Assembly (NCBI GenBank): GCA_045531405.1
Contig: JAZSDX010000048.1
Location: 1 to 10,332 of the forward strand
Length of the DNA: 10,332 nucleotides
Reading direction: 5' to 3'
Source of the DNA: RGIG4079 sp045531405
GTDB taxonomy: Bacteria; Bacteroidota; Bacteroidia; Bacteroidales; Muribaculaceae
Position 1 is the stretch's first letter. Each line of letters opens with the position of its first letter. Made by a program: the position numbers and the translations under genes. Under the pieces are notes generated by a model. That model had not been told where the DNA came from. It saw only the letters and a list, made by a program, of their open reading frames with translations, and did no database searches. Shown here one piece after another: positions 1 through 6,795 of this stretch.

Positions 1-39
1 AGACAATCAGAGAGAAAAATTAAAACGTATAAAAAAACA

Positions 40-69
40 ACACACAATGGAGCATGCTCCATTGTGTGT
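40..69 (-). terminator. 30-nt perfect palindrome with a T-tract on the minus strand
   Basis: The half-site ACACACAATGGAGCA (40-54) is followed directly by its exact reverse complement (55-69). On the minus strand the hairpin is followed by TTG and seven T residues (39-31), the form of a Rho-independent terminator for leftward transcription. On the plus strand there is no T-run after it; AACTAAAAAG follows. No leftward gene lies just to the right, so its client is unclear. It may instead end a rightward gene lying left of the window, or stop antisense transcription. Confidence 0.6.
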
Positions 70-116
70 AACTAAAAAGTTATTAATTTTGTCCTAATAA
101 ATAAGTATTAATTTTG
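62..116 (+). promoter_or_regulatory. Candidate tandem promoter of the helicase gene
   Basis: Two copies of TAATTTTG (84-91 and 109-116) match the Bacteroidota -7 consensus TAnnTTTG. They lie within a 12-nt direct repeat, TATTAATTTTGT, at 81-92 and 106-117 (25-nt period). For the upstream box a TTG lies 19 nt before it (62-64), in the palindrome arm. For the downstream box the TTTG of the first copy lies 17 nt before it, slightly short of the usual -33 spacing. The downstream box would start transcription around 122-125 and leave a 5' UTR of about 25 nt before the ATG at 147. The promoter call is inference from motif match only. Confidence 0.42.
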
Positions 117-133
117 TAACGCTTATTTAGGAC
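91..133. repeat. Imperfect inverted repeat over the helicase promoter
   Basis: GTCCT (91-95) pairs with AGGAC (129-133) and AATAAG (100-105) with CTTATT (122-127). A99:T128 adds one more pair, leaving a 3-nt bulge at 96-98. The result is a 12-bp interrupted stem with a 16-nt loop that contains most of the downstream -7-like box. This could be an operator with two half-sites, or an accident of the direct duplication around it. Nothing in the window identifies a binding protein. Confidence 0.4.
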
Positions 134-139
134 TAGTCA
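114..139 (+). repeat. Left copy of a 26-nt perfect inverted repeat
   Basis: This sequence begins TTGTAACGC and ends GACTAGTCA. It is exactly the reverse complement of 10307-10332 at the right end of the window. The match stops at base 140 on the inner side. On the outer side it cannot be followed, because the partner reaches the window edge. It includes the last three bases of the downstream -7-like box, the predicted transcription start and most of the helicase 5' UTR. Its inner end carries the 8-bp palindrome GACTAGTC. The repeat itself is certain; its role is not known. Confidence 0.93.
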
Positions 140-146
140 AAGAGGT

Positions 147-2150
147 ATGAATGAAGAATTGAAAAATATCGATCTTGAAAATGAGGAGTTCCAAAATGCG
201 TGGAAGCTAATAAAATACACGCATAGTTCGGTGTTCTTAACAGGAAAAGCCGGAACCGGGAAATCTACGTTTTTGAGATATATTTGTTCTAAAACAAAGA
301 AAAAGTATGTTGTGCTTGCTCCCACTGGTATTGCTGCGGTAAATGTGGGTGGGCAGACAATGCATTCTTTTTTTAGAATACCATTCAAACCTCTGCTTCC
401 CGATGATCCCGATTTTAGTGTGAAGCATTTACGTCAACGGTTGAAATATCCTAAAGCATTATGTAAATTGATAAAGAAGCTCGAATTAATCATTATTGAT
501 GAAATATCAATGGTGAGGGCTGATATTATCGACTTTATGGATAAGGTGCTACGAGTTTACTCAGGGAATATGAGGGAGCCATTTGGGGGAAAGCAACTGT
601 TGCTTGTGGGTGACATATTTCAGCTTGAACCAGTTGTAACAGGGGATATGCGTGATGTGTTGCGTAGATTCTATCCTAATTCATATTTCTTCAGTGCATT
701 GGCTTTTCGAGAATTTTCGCTTGTGCCTATTGAATTACGAAAAATATATCGGCAGAAAGATTCTAATTTTATTTCGATGCTTGATCGAATAAGAGTCGGA
801 GCTGCAACAGCTAATGACATCGCCATTCTAAATGCTCGAGTTAATGAACTGTATGATTGCGATAGTTCAAAAATGGTAATGCAACTTGCCACTCGTCGAG
901 ATATGGTTGATGCAGTTAATGATGAACAACTTGATTTGCTCCCGGCACAAGAAATTATATATGAAGGATATATAAAAGGGGAGTTCCCCGAAAACTCTTT
1001 GCCCACACTTCGAGAATTAGTCTTAAAGACAGGTGCTCAGGTTGTCTTTATAAAAAATGACCCTGAAAAAAGGTGGGTAAATGGAACTGTTGGTAAGATA
1101 TATTTAGCAACCCAAGAAAGAATTGAGGTTGAACTCGAAAGTGGAGAACGTCATGAGGTTGAACCTGAAATTTGGTCAAATATAGTGTATCAGTATGACG
1201 AAAAGACAAATCGAGTAATAGAAAAAGAACTTGGGTCATTTACTCAATATCCATTGAAATTGGCTTGGGCATTGACTGTTCATAAAAGTCAGGGATTGAC
1301 ATTTAATAATGTTGTGGTTGATTTTGGTCGTGGGGCATTTAGCAGTGGCCAAACCTATGTGGCATTAAGCCGTTGCACAAGTCTTGAGGGGTTGGTGTTG
1401 AAGAGCTATTTGTCAGAACGAGACATATTCGTGAATCCGTCGATAGTTCAATTCAGTAAAGAATTTAATAATCAGAAATTGATTGATAATGCGTTACAAT
1501 GGGCAAAAGCCGATGACGCATATCAGCAAGCGTCAGATGATTTTGCTCAAGGTAACTATCGTGGGGCTGTGTATAATTTCATTGAAGGAGTAAAATCACG
1601 AAATGAATTAAATAGGCCATCGGTTGCACGATTGATTAGTCGGAAACTAAATGTGATATCATCTCTAAAAAATGAAGTTGAAGAGTGTCATAAAACAATT
1701 GAAGCACATAAACAGCGATTTAGAGAACTTGCCCGAGAGTATGTGTTGATGGGAAATGATTGTTTGCAAGAGACGATGGATTATACCCCGGCGATAGCTA
1801 ATTTCAATAAAGCAATATCTTTGTGTGACGATTTCCTGCCGGCATGGTATGGGAAGGGGTTGGCATTAATGGAGATTGGTGATATAAATTGTGCTATTGA
1901 ATCATTTAAGAAAGTCGTAGAATTAGATAGCACAAATTATAATGCTCCATTTCAGTTGGGTAACATATATATGAATCAAGGTGATTTATATGATGCACTA
2001 AATTGGTATTTGGTGGCATTGTCAAATGGAGAAAAAGAGCCTGCAATCCATTCACGTCTTGCCGATTTATATGAAAAAATCGACGATGAAGAAATGGCTG
2101 AGAAACATCGTAAACTTGCAAAAAAATATCGAAAAAATCGCAGCAAATAG
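147..2150 (+). CDS. PIF1/RecD2-like DNA helicase with C-terminal TPR repeats
   Basis: A superfamily 1 ATP-driven DNA helicase of the PIF1/RecD2 group, 667 aa, probably cytosolic and acting in DNA maintenance. Visible motifs: Walker A GKAGTGKST (33-41), Walker B with DEIS (about 114-121), the GDxxQL motif GDIFQLEPV (155-163), LRKIYRQ (197-203) carrying the arginine-containing motif, a domain 2B-like stretch with QVVFIKND and WVNGTVGKI (298-318), motif V LTVHKSQGLT (376-385) and motif VI YVALSRC (404-410). After about residue 440 the protein turns helical, with a likely coiled segment at 497-533. At least three TPR units follow (about 531-655; for example DINCAIESFKKVVELD), suggesting a protein partner. 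The ATG at 147 lies 7 nt after the 26-nt repeat. AGAGG sits too close to the start to act as a usual ribosome binding site. The gene is alone on its strand. Substrate and partner are unknown; the helicase assignment is firm. Confidence 0.93.
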   Translation: MNEELKNIDLENEEFQNAWKLIKYTHSSVFLTGKAGTGKSTFLRYICSKTKKKYVVLAPTGIAAVNVGGQTMHSFFRIPFKPLLPDDPDFSVKHLRQRLKYPKALCKLIKKLELIIIDEISMVRADIIDFMDKVLRVYSGNMREPFGGKQLLLVGDIFQLEPVVTGDMRDVLRRFYPNSYFFSALAFREFSLVPIELRKIYRQKDSNFISMLDRIRVGAATANDIAILNARVNELYDCDSSKMVMQLATRRDMVDAVNDEQLDLLPAQEIIYEGYIKGEFPENSLPTLRELVLKTGAQVVFIKNDPEKRWVNGTVGKIYLATQERIEVELESGERHEVEPEIWSNIVYQYDEKTNRVIEKELGSFTQYPLKLAWALTVHKSQGLTFNNVVVDFGRGAFSSGQTYVALSRCTSLEGLVLKSYLSERDIFVNPSIVQFSKEFNNQKLIDNALQWAKADDAYQQASDDFAQGNYRGAVYNFIEGVKSRNELNRPSVARLISRKLNVISSLKNEVEECHKTIEAHKQRFRELAREYVLMGNDCLQETMDYTPAIANFNKAISLCDDFLPAWYGKGLALMEIGDINCAIESFKKVVELDSTNYNAPFQLGNIYMNQGDLYDALNWYLVALSNGEKEPAIHSRLADLYEKIDDEEMAEKHRKLAKKYRKNRSK

Positions 2151-2178
2151 AAAAAGGAGCCAATTGGCTCCTTTTTCT
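2149..2178. terminator. Bidirectional terminator between the helicase and purT
   Basis: A perfect 30-nt palindrome with core GGAGCCAATTGGCTCC, flanked by AAAAA on the left and TTTTT on the right, so both strands give a GC-rich hairpin followed by a T-run. It overlaps the last two bases of the helicase stop codon and ends 17 nt before the purT stop codon on the opposite strand. The position between two convergent genes fits termination in both directions. Confidence 0.9.
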
Positions 2179-2195
2179 TATATATAAGTGGTTTA

Positions 2196-3386
2196 TTATC
2201 GAGGAAGTATGTTTACTTTGAGTTTGTTGTAAGCTCGTTCTGCTTTTTCGCGAGCAGCTTCAACTGTTTCATCAGTGGCAAGGATTACAGCCATGCGGCG
2301 ATGTCCTTTGATTTCGGGTTTGCCAAAAATACGCATTTGTACACCTTCTTCAGCCAATACTTCTTCAAGATTATCCATTTCAATCTTGTCAGTATCGCCT
2401 TCAACAACAACCGCGCGAGAAGCAGAAGGACCATAGAAACGTATTGCAGGAACAGGAAGTCCGAGCAATGCACGAGCATGTAAGGCAAATTCACTCATGT
2501 CTTGCGAAATCATAGTAACCATACCGGTGTCGTGTGGGCGAGGTGAAACTTCGCTGAATATCACATCATCACCTTTGATAAATAATTCAACACCAAAAAT
2601 ACCATATCCACCAAGGGCATCGGTAACTTTTTTTGCAATTTCTTGAGCTTTGACAAGAGCATTATCGGTCATAGGTTGAGGTTGCCAAGAATAACGGTAG
2701 TCACCATCAATTTGAATATGACCTACCGGTGCACAGAATGTAGTACCTGAGCAACTGCGAACAGTCAAGAGCGTAATCTCGTAATCAAATTTGATGAAGC
2801 CTTCAACGATTACACGACCAGCTCCGGCACGACCACCTTCTTGTGCGATTTTCCATGAGTTTTCGATGTCTTCGGCAGTCTTGATAACACTTTGTCCATG
2901 ACCCGATGAACTCATGATAGGTTTTACTACACAAGGAATACCAATTTCTTCTACTGCATTTTTGAATTCTTCATAATCAGATGCGAATCGATAGGGTGAT
3001 GTTGTTACGCCAAGTTCTTCTGCTGCAAGACGACGGATACCTTCGCGATTCATTGTCAACCATGCAGCATTGGCAGTTGGGGTTACATTGTAGCCTTCAG
3101 CTTCCAATTCTTTGAGAACAGGAGTTGCAATTGCTTCAACTTCGGGGATAATGTGGTCGGGCTTTTCCAACTCGATGATTTCACGGAGTTTTGCTCCATC
3201 GAGCATATTAAATACATGGCAACGATGTGCTATTTGCATAGCCGGAGCGTTTGCGTATTTGTCACATGCTACAACTTCCACACCATAGCGTTGTAATTCA
3301 ATAGCAACTTCTTTACCTAATTCGCCACTTCCTAAAAGTAGGGCTTTGCGACCAACGGGGGTCATTACTGATCCAATTTTAGTCAT
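2196..3386 (-). CDS. purT: Formate-dependent phosphoribosylglycinamide formyltransferase
   Basis: An ATP-grasp enzyme that makes formyl-GAR from GAR, formate and ATP, the third step of purine synthesis, without using folate. At 396 aa it is close to the E. coli enzyme (392 aa) and resembles it along its whole length. Visible landmarks: the N-terminal nucleotide-fold loop LLLGSGELGKEV (16-27), TMNREGIRRLAAEEL (111-125), the ATP-grasp phosphate loop MSSSGHGQS (158-166), GGRAGAGRVIVEG (184-196), GYGIFGVELF (260-269), FSEVSPRPHDTGMVT (277-291) with metal-binding glutamate E279, and FGKPEIKGHRR (354-364). The loop has His163 where I recall Lys in E. coli. It is last in the minus-strand gene block, 42 nt after the methyltransferase gene. 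That AT-rich gap shows no TAnnTTTG box, so co-transcription is likely but not shown. Confidence 0.95.
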   Translation of the reverse strand: MTKIGSVMTPVGRKALLLGSGELGKEVAIELQRYGVEVVACDKYANAPAMQIAHRCHVFNMLDGAKLREIIELEKPDHIIPEVEAIATPVLKELEAEGYNVTPTANAAWLTMNREGIRRLAAEELGVTTSPYRFASDYEEFKNAVEEIGIPCVVKPIMSSSGHGQSVIKTAEDIENSWKIAQEGGRAGAGRVIVEGFIKFDYEITLLTVRSCSGTTFCAPVGHIQIDGDYRYSWQPQPMTDNALVKAQEIAKKVTDALGGYGIFGVELFIKGDDVIFSEVSPRPHDTGMVTMISQDMSEFALHARALLGLPVPAIRFYGPSASRAVVVEGDTDKIEMDNLEEVLAEEGVQMRIFGKPEIKGHRRMAVILATDETVEAAREKAERAYNKLKVNILPR

Positions 3387-3428
3387 AATTAATGTGTTAT
3401 TTATGTATAGTTTATATTTTTTAGTTTA

Positions 3429-4184
3429 TTATTCAACATTCATGTCTGCAGCTAATCGTTGGCGTACTACTTCATACATCATGACTCCGGCTGCAACCGA
3501 AACATTTAGAGACCCGATATTGCCAAACTGAGGAATAGAAACCATTGTATCACATAAACGAAGCGCCTCAGGGGAAATCCCAACATCTTCAGCCCCCATA
3601 ACAATAGCAATCGGTCCGGTATAATCGGCTTGGGTGTATGAAATATCTGCTTTTTCAGATGCTGCAACAATTTGATATCCGTTATCCTTTAGGAATTTTA
3701 TTGCTGAAACAATATTTTTTTCACGACACACAGGGAGATAATGCAATGCACCTGCCGAGGTCTTTATGGCATCGGCATTGACTGTAACACTGCCTCGTTC
3801 TGGGATTACGATTGCATTTGCACCAACACATTCACATGTGCGAGATATAGCACCAAAGTTGCGAACATCGGTAATTCCGTCAAGAACAACTATAAAAGGT
3901 AACATTCCTTCCTCATAAATTAGAGGAACAATATTCTCAAGAGAGTGATATGTAACTGCCGACAATATGGCAACTACTCCTTGGTGATTCTTACGAGTTA
4001 TTTTGTTTATTCTTTCAATGGGAACACGTTGAGTCACAATTTTATATTCGTGAATGAGATTAAAAAGTTCTCCAACTAATGCTCCTTGAAGATCTTTTTT
4101 AATGAAAATCTTATCAATATCCTTCCCTGCTTCAATGGCTTCCATCACGGCTCGGATTCCAAAAATATATTCGTTGCGTTCCAT
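3429..4184 (-). CDS. rlmB: TrmH/SpoU-family 23S rRNA 2'-O-methyltransferase, RlmB type
   Basis: An AdoMet-dependent RNA ribose methyltransferase with the trefoil-knot SPOUT fold, 251 aa, the usual RlmB length. RlmB methylates G2251 of 23S rRNA in E. coli; the exact target here is inferred. A short N-terminal substrate-binding domain (about 1-75, opening with the typical EYIFGIRAVMEAI) precedes the catalytic domain. Motif 1 is LDGITDVRNFGAISRT (101-116) with Asn109 and Arg115, motif 2 is MGAEDVGIS (196-204) with Glu199, and motif 3 is IPQFGNIGSLNVSVAAGVMM (217-236), which forms the knot and AdoMet pocket. The start ATG lies 11 nt after the recN stop codon, so the two are probably co-transcribed. 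Another TrmH paralogue with a different rRNA target cannot be excluded from sequence alone. Confidence 0.88.
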   Translation of the reverse strand: MERNEYIFGIRAVMEAIEAGKDIDKIFIKKDLQGALVGELFNLIHEYKIVTQRVPIERINKITRKNHQGVVAILSAVTYHSLENIVPLIYEEGMLPFIVVLDGITDVRNFGAISRTCECVGANAIVIPERGSVTVNADAIKTSAGALHYLPVCREKNIVSAIKFLKDNGYQIVAASEKADISYTQADYTGPIAIVMGAEDVGISPEALRLCDTMVSIPQFGNIGSLNVSVAAGVMMYEVVRQRLAADMNVE

Positions 4185-4195
4185 ATCTAAGTGAG

Positions 4196-5860
4196 TTATT
4201 TTTTATTTAGTAATGAACGAGCATTTGCAATTGCGGCTTCTTCAACGTCTGAACCACTTAACATGATTGCGATTTCATTGATGCGTTCGTCAGACGATAG
4301 TTGTTTGATTTGAGTTTGTGTTGCAATGTCGTTATCCTCTTTATATACCTTATATTGCCAATCGCCTTTGGCTGCGACTTGTGGAAGATGGGTAATTGCT
4401 ATTACTTGAATGTTTTGTGCTATATCGTGCATCATACAGCCCATACGATTTGCGACATCTCCCGACACTCCAGTGTCAACTTCATCAAAGATTATAGATG
4501 GGAGTTGCATGCTGTCGGCAATGATTGATTTGATTGATAACATCAAACGTGAAATTTCGCCTCCTGATGCTTTCCCGCCAATAGGCATAAGTGGCTGATT
4601 TTTGTTAAACGCAAATAAAAATTCAACATTGTCTATGCCGTTAGGTTGTAGCGAAGAGGTGTTGGTGACATTAATATTGCATTGAATGTTTTTCATTCCA
4701 AGAGGCATTGCTCGATCGATAAGCATTAATGCAAAATTTGTTGCCGTTTTTTTTCTTGATATAGAGATTTCTTTGGCAATGTCAAGGGCATATCGTTGGG
4801 CTTGTTTTGCCTCAGATTCAAGTTGTTTCAATACTTCATCGCTATTTTCGATTGCATTTAATTGTTCTTTTAGATTATCACGTATTGCGATGAGTTCTTC
4901 TACGCTTGTTACATTGTGGCGATGTTGTAATGAATAAATGTCGCTTAATCGTTGCTCGGTAGCTTCAAGTTCATTAGGGTCGGCATTCAGATTGTTGTCA
5001 TAATCCAAAAGTGACTCTGTAATGTCCTGAATTTCAATGCGAGCCGACTCTAATCGTGAAGTTAGGGGCTCTATATTTTCTAAAATATTATTTAAGTGAG
5101 AACAATTGTCTGTTGCAATTTTTAGTAGAGATAGTGCGTTATTGTTGTCGGTAGTCAAAGCTGATAATGTTGCCGATAATCGTAGTTTGATATCGGTCAT
5201 ATTTGCAAGAACTTCTCGAGATTTTTCAAGTTCGTTTTGTTCTCCGGCAATTAAATGCATTTTTTCGAGTTGTTGTAACTGAAAATGCATATACTCTACC
5301 TCCGAATTATTCCGTTCAATACATTCTCGAGCTGTTTTTAGTTTTTTTATAGCTTCTCGATAATTTGCATATCGAGAGGAGTATTCGTTTAACAGATGCT
5401 CATTATTGGCAAGACTATCGATGATATATAGCTGGAACTCGGTAGATGCCAATAACTGATTTTGATGTTGGGAATGAATGTCAACGAGTTTTAAGGCTAC
5501 TGATTGTAATTGTGCTAATGAGACCGGAGTGTCATTAATGAATGCTCTGGATCTACCGGTTAGAGAGATTTCTCTGCGTAAGATACATTGTTCGTTGTCC
5601 CATTCAATATCATTCTCTAAACAAAAACACTCTAACGTTGGATTGTTTTTAACCGAAAATGTAGCTTCAATGATTGACTTGCGATTAGAGTCTCGAATCA
5701 CTTTTGTGTCGGCTCTTTCTCCGAGAATAAGTGATAATGCACCAAGTAGAATAGATTTTCCGGCACCGGTCTCTCCGGTAATAATATTTAATCCCGAATG
5801 AAAATCAATGTCAATTTTATCTATTAGTGCGTAATTTGAGATGTGCAAAGATTCAATCAT
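4196..5860 (-). CDS. recN: DNA repair protein RecN
   Basis: An SMC-like ATPase that acts in repair of double-strand breaks by RecA-dependent recombination. The N-terminal half-ATPase has Walker A GETGAGKS (about 29-36), preceded by MIESLHISNYALIDKIDI, the usual RecN opening. A long helical coiled-coil arm spans roughly residues 150-370. The C-terminal half has the ABC signature ASGGEISRLMLS, Walker B SIIFDEVDTGVSG and the switch histidine in ITHLPQVAA. At 554 aa it is of normal length. I chose the ATG at 5860, which gives MIESLHI, over a TTG two codons upstream at 5866. The ATG lies 11 nt after the preceding stop codon, the same spacing as other junctions in this block. No truncation is visible. 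Confidence 0.95.
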   Translation of the reverse strand: MIESLHISNYALIDKIDIDFHSGLNIITGETGAGKSILLGALSLILGERADTKVIRDSNRKSIIEATFSVKNNPTLECFCLENDIEWDNEQCILRREISLTGRSRAFINDTPVSLAQLQSVALKLVDIHSQHQNQLLASTEFQLYIIDSLANNEHLLNEYSSRYANYREAIKKLKTARECIERNNSEVEYMHFQLQQLEKMHLIAGEQNELEKSREVLANMTDIKLRLSATLSALTTDNNNALSLLKIATDNCSHLNNILENIEPLTSRLESARIEIQDITESLLDYDNNLNADPNELEATEQRLSDIYSLQHRHNVTSVEELIAIRDNLKEQLNAIENSDEVLKQLESEAKQAQRYALDIAKEISISRKKTATNFALMLIDRAMPLGMKNIQCNINVTNTSSLQPNGIDNVEFLFAFNKNQPLMPIGGKASGGEISRLMLSIKSIIADSMQLPSIIFDEVDTGVSGDVANRMGCMMHDIAQNIQVIAITHLPQVAAKGDWQYKVYKEDNDIATQTQIKQLSSDERINEIAIMLSGSDVEEAAIANARSLLNKK

Positions 5861-5871
5861 ACACAAGTGTA

Positions 5872-6795
5872 TTATTTATTTGTTCCGGTCTTAATTTTAT
5901 TTAGACGATCGTTTTCGGTTGGGTATAATGATGATAATATTTCGTATGCGTTATCACGTTCGGTTTGTGATGATTTGGTGTAGAGGTTTACCAATTCATC
6001 AAGTTTTGCATCTTTGAACATCGACAGACCAACCGACATAGGTGCTACATCATATATTTTTTTTAGATATTCAAGAGTTGAGCTAATTTTTGCTCTACCT
6101 TTATCGGGGCTGAGCACCATTTCGTCAAGCCCTAATCGGTGATATTCATATAATAAAGTTCGTAAGATTGATGTATTTGGCTCTATGTAGGCAGATAACA
6201 CTGATGGACGATTTTTTGTGTCTTCAAATGCTTTCCAACCGCTTTCGCCTGATGATTGTGCCATTTGTACTACATTTTGTGCTCGTTCATAGAACTGCTC
6301 GCCACCTTTGTGTGAAAATGAGTCAAAGTCAATGGCAAGAATCAGATAGGCATAAAAATTGAGTATTGCAGTGAGATTACTTTCCATATTGTTTTCAGAA
6401 AAAACTAAAGGCTCATTCTCTTGGTATGAAAACTCAATTTTTGTGTCTTTGAAGTTTATTAAAGTTGTGGTATAGGTGCTATTGTAAACTGGACGTGATG
6501 ATTGGATTTGAAGGTCTCCAATCATTGTATTGTCGTTATACTCCTTAATTGTAAAGAACAAACGGCAATCGATTTTCTCATTTGTGCTAAATTGAGCATT
6601 TGAGAATTTATTGGTGTTCATGTATTCAGTTATTGCACCTTTTAGTGTCTCAAATACTTGTTTGTTTGCTGATTGAACTTGATCGGCATTAACCTCAACT
6701 TCGCAATTTAATTCTTGCCCATTAATTGATAGGGGTACACAATAGATAAAACTTACAATAAATAAAAAAACGATATGTTGAATATTTTTTATCAT
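5872..6795 (-). CDS. porD: Exported DUF4835 family protein, PorD-like
   Basis: A 307-aa secreted protein. Residues 1-26 form a signal peptide: a charged start MIKN, a hydrophobic stretch IVFLFIVSFIYCV, and a likely signal peptidase I site near SING/QELNC. Cys19 is not in a good lipobox, so a lipoprotein is unlikely. The mature part (ELNCEVEVNADQVQSANKQV at its start) and its place between coaBC and recN match the DUF4835 family of Bacteroidota. I recall that family being renamed PorD, a periplasmic protein needed for type IX secretion in Porphyromonas gingivalis. No enzymatic motif is visible; the C-terminal half looks helical. Its ATG overlaps the coaBC stop codon (ATGA), implying translational coupling. 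Family assignment is from remembered resemblance and synteny; the role in this organism is inferred. Confidence 0.78.
   Translation of the reverse strand: MIKNIQHIVFLFIVSFIYCVPLSINGQELNCEVEVNADQVQSANKQVFETLKGAITEYMNTNKFSNAQFSTNEKIDCRLFFTIKEYNDNTMIGDLQIQSSRPVYNSTYTTTLINFKDTKIEFSYQENEPLVFSENNMESNLTAILNFYAYLILAIDFDSFSHKGGEQFYERAQNVVQMAQSSGESGWKAFEDTKNRPSVLSAYIEPNTSILRTLLYEYHRLGLDEMVLSPDKGRAKISSTLEYLKKIYDVAPMSVGLSMFKDAKLDELVNLYTKSSQTERDNAYEILSSLYPTENDRLNKIKTGTNK

Noticed and set aside
1..23. Possible last codons of a rightward gene entering from the left (reading TIREKN, stop at 21-23)
   Set aside because: Only six codons are visible and two other plus-strand frames are also open here, so nothing supports one reading over chance.
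114..139. Reading the 26-nt repeat as the end of an insertion sequence or transposon spanning the window
   Set aside because: No transposase or integrase lies between the copies, no target duplication can be tested because the right copy reaches the edge, and the enclosed genes are conserved housekeeping genes in a familiar order.
4686..5801. Plus-strand open frames inside recN
   Set aside because: They are antisense shadows with no recognisable domains, while the minus-strand frame carries all RecN motifs.
5861..5866. TTG start giving MCMIES for RecN
   Set aside because: The ATG two codons later gives the usual RecN N-terminus and keeps the 11-nt spacing from the preceding stop codon.
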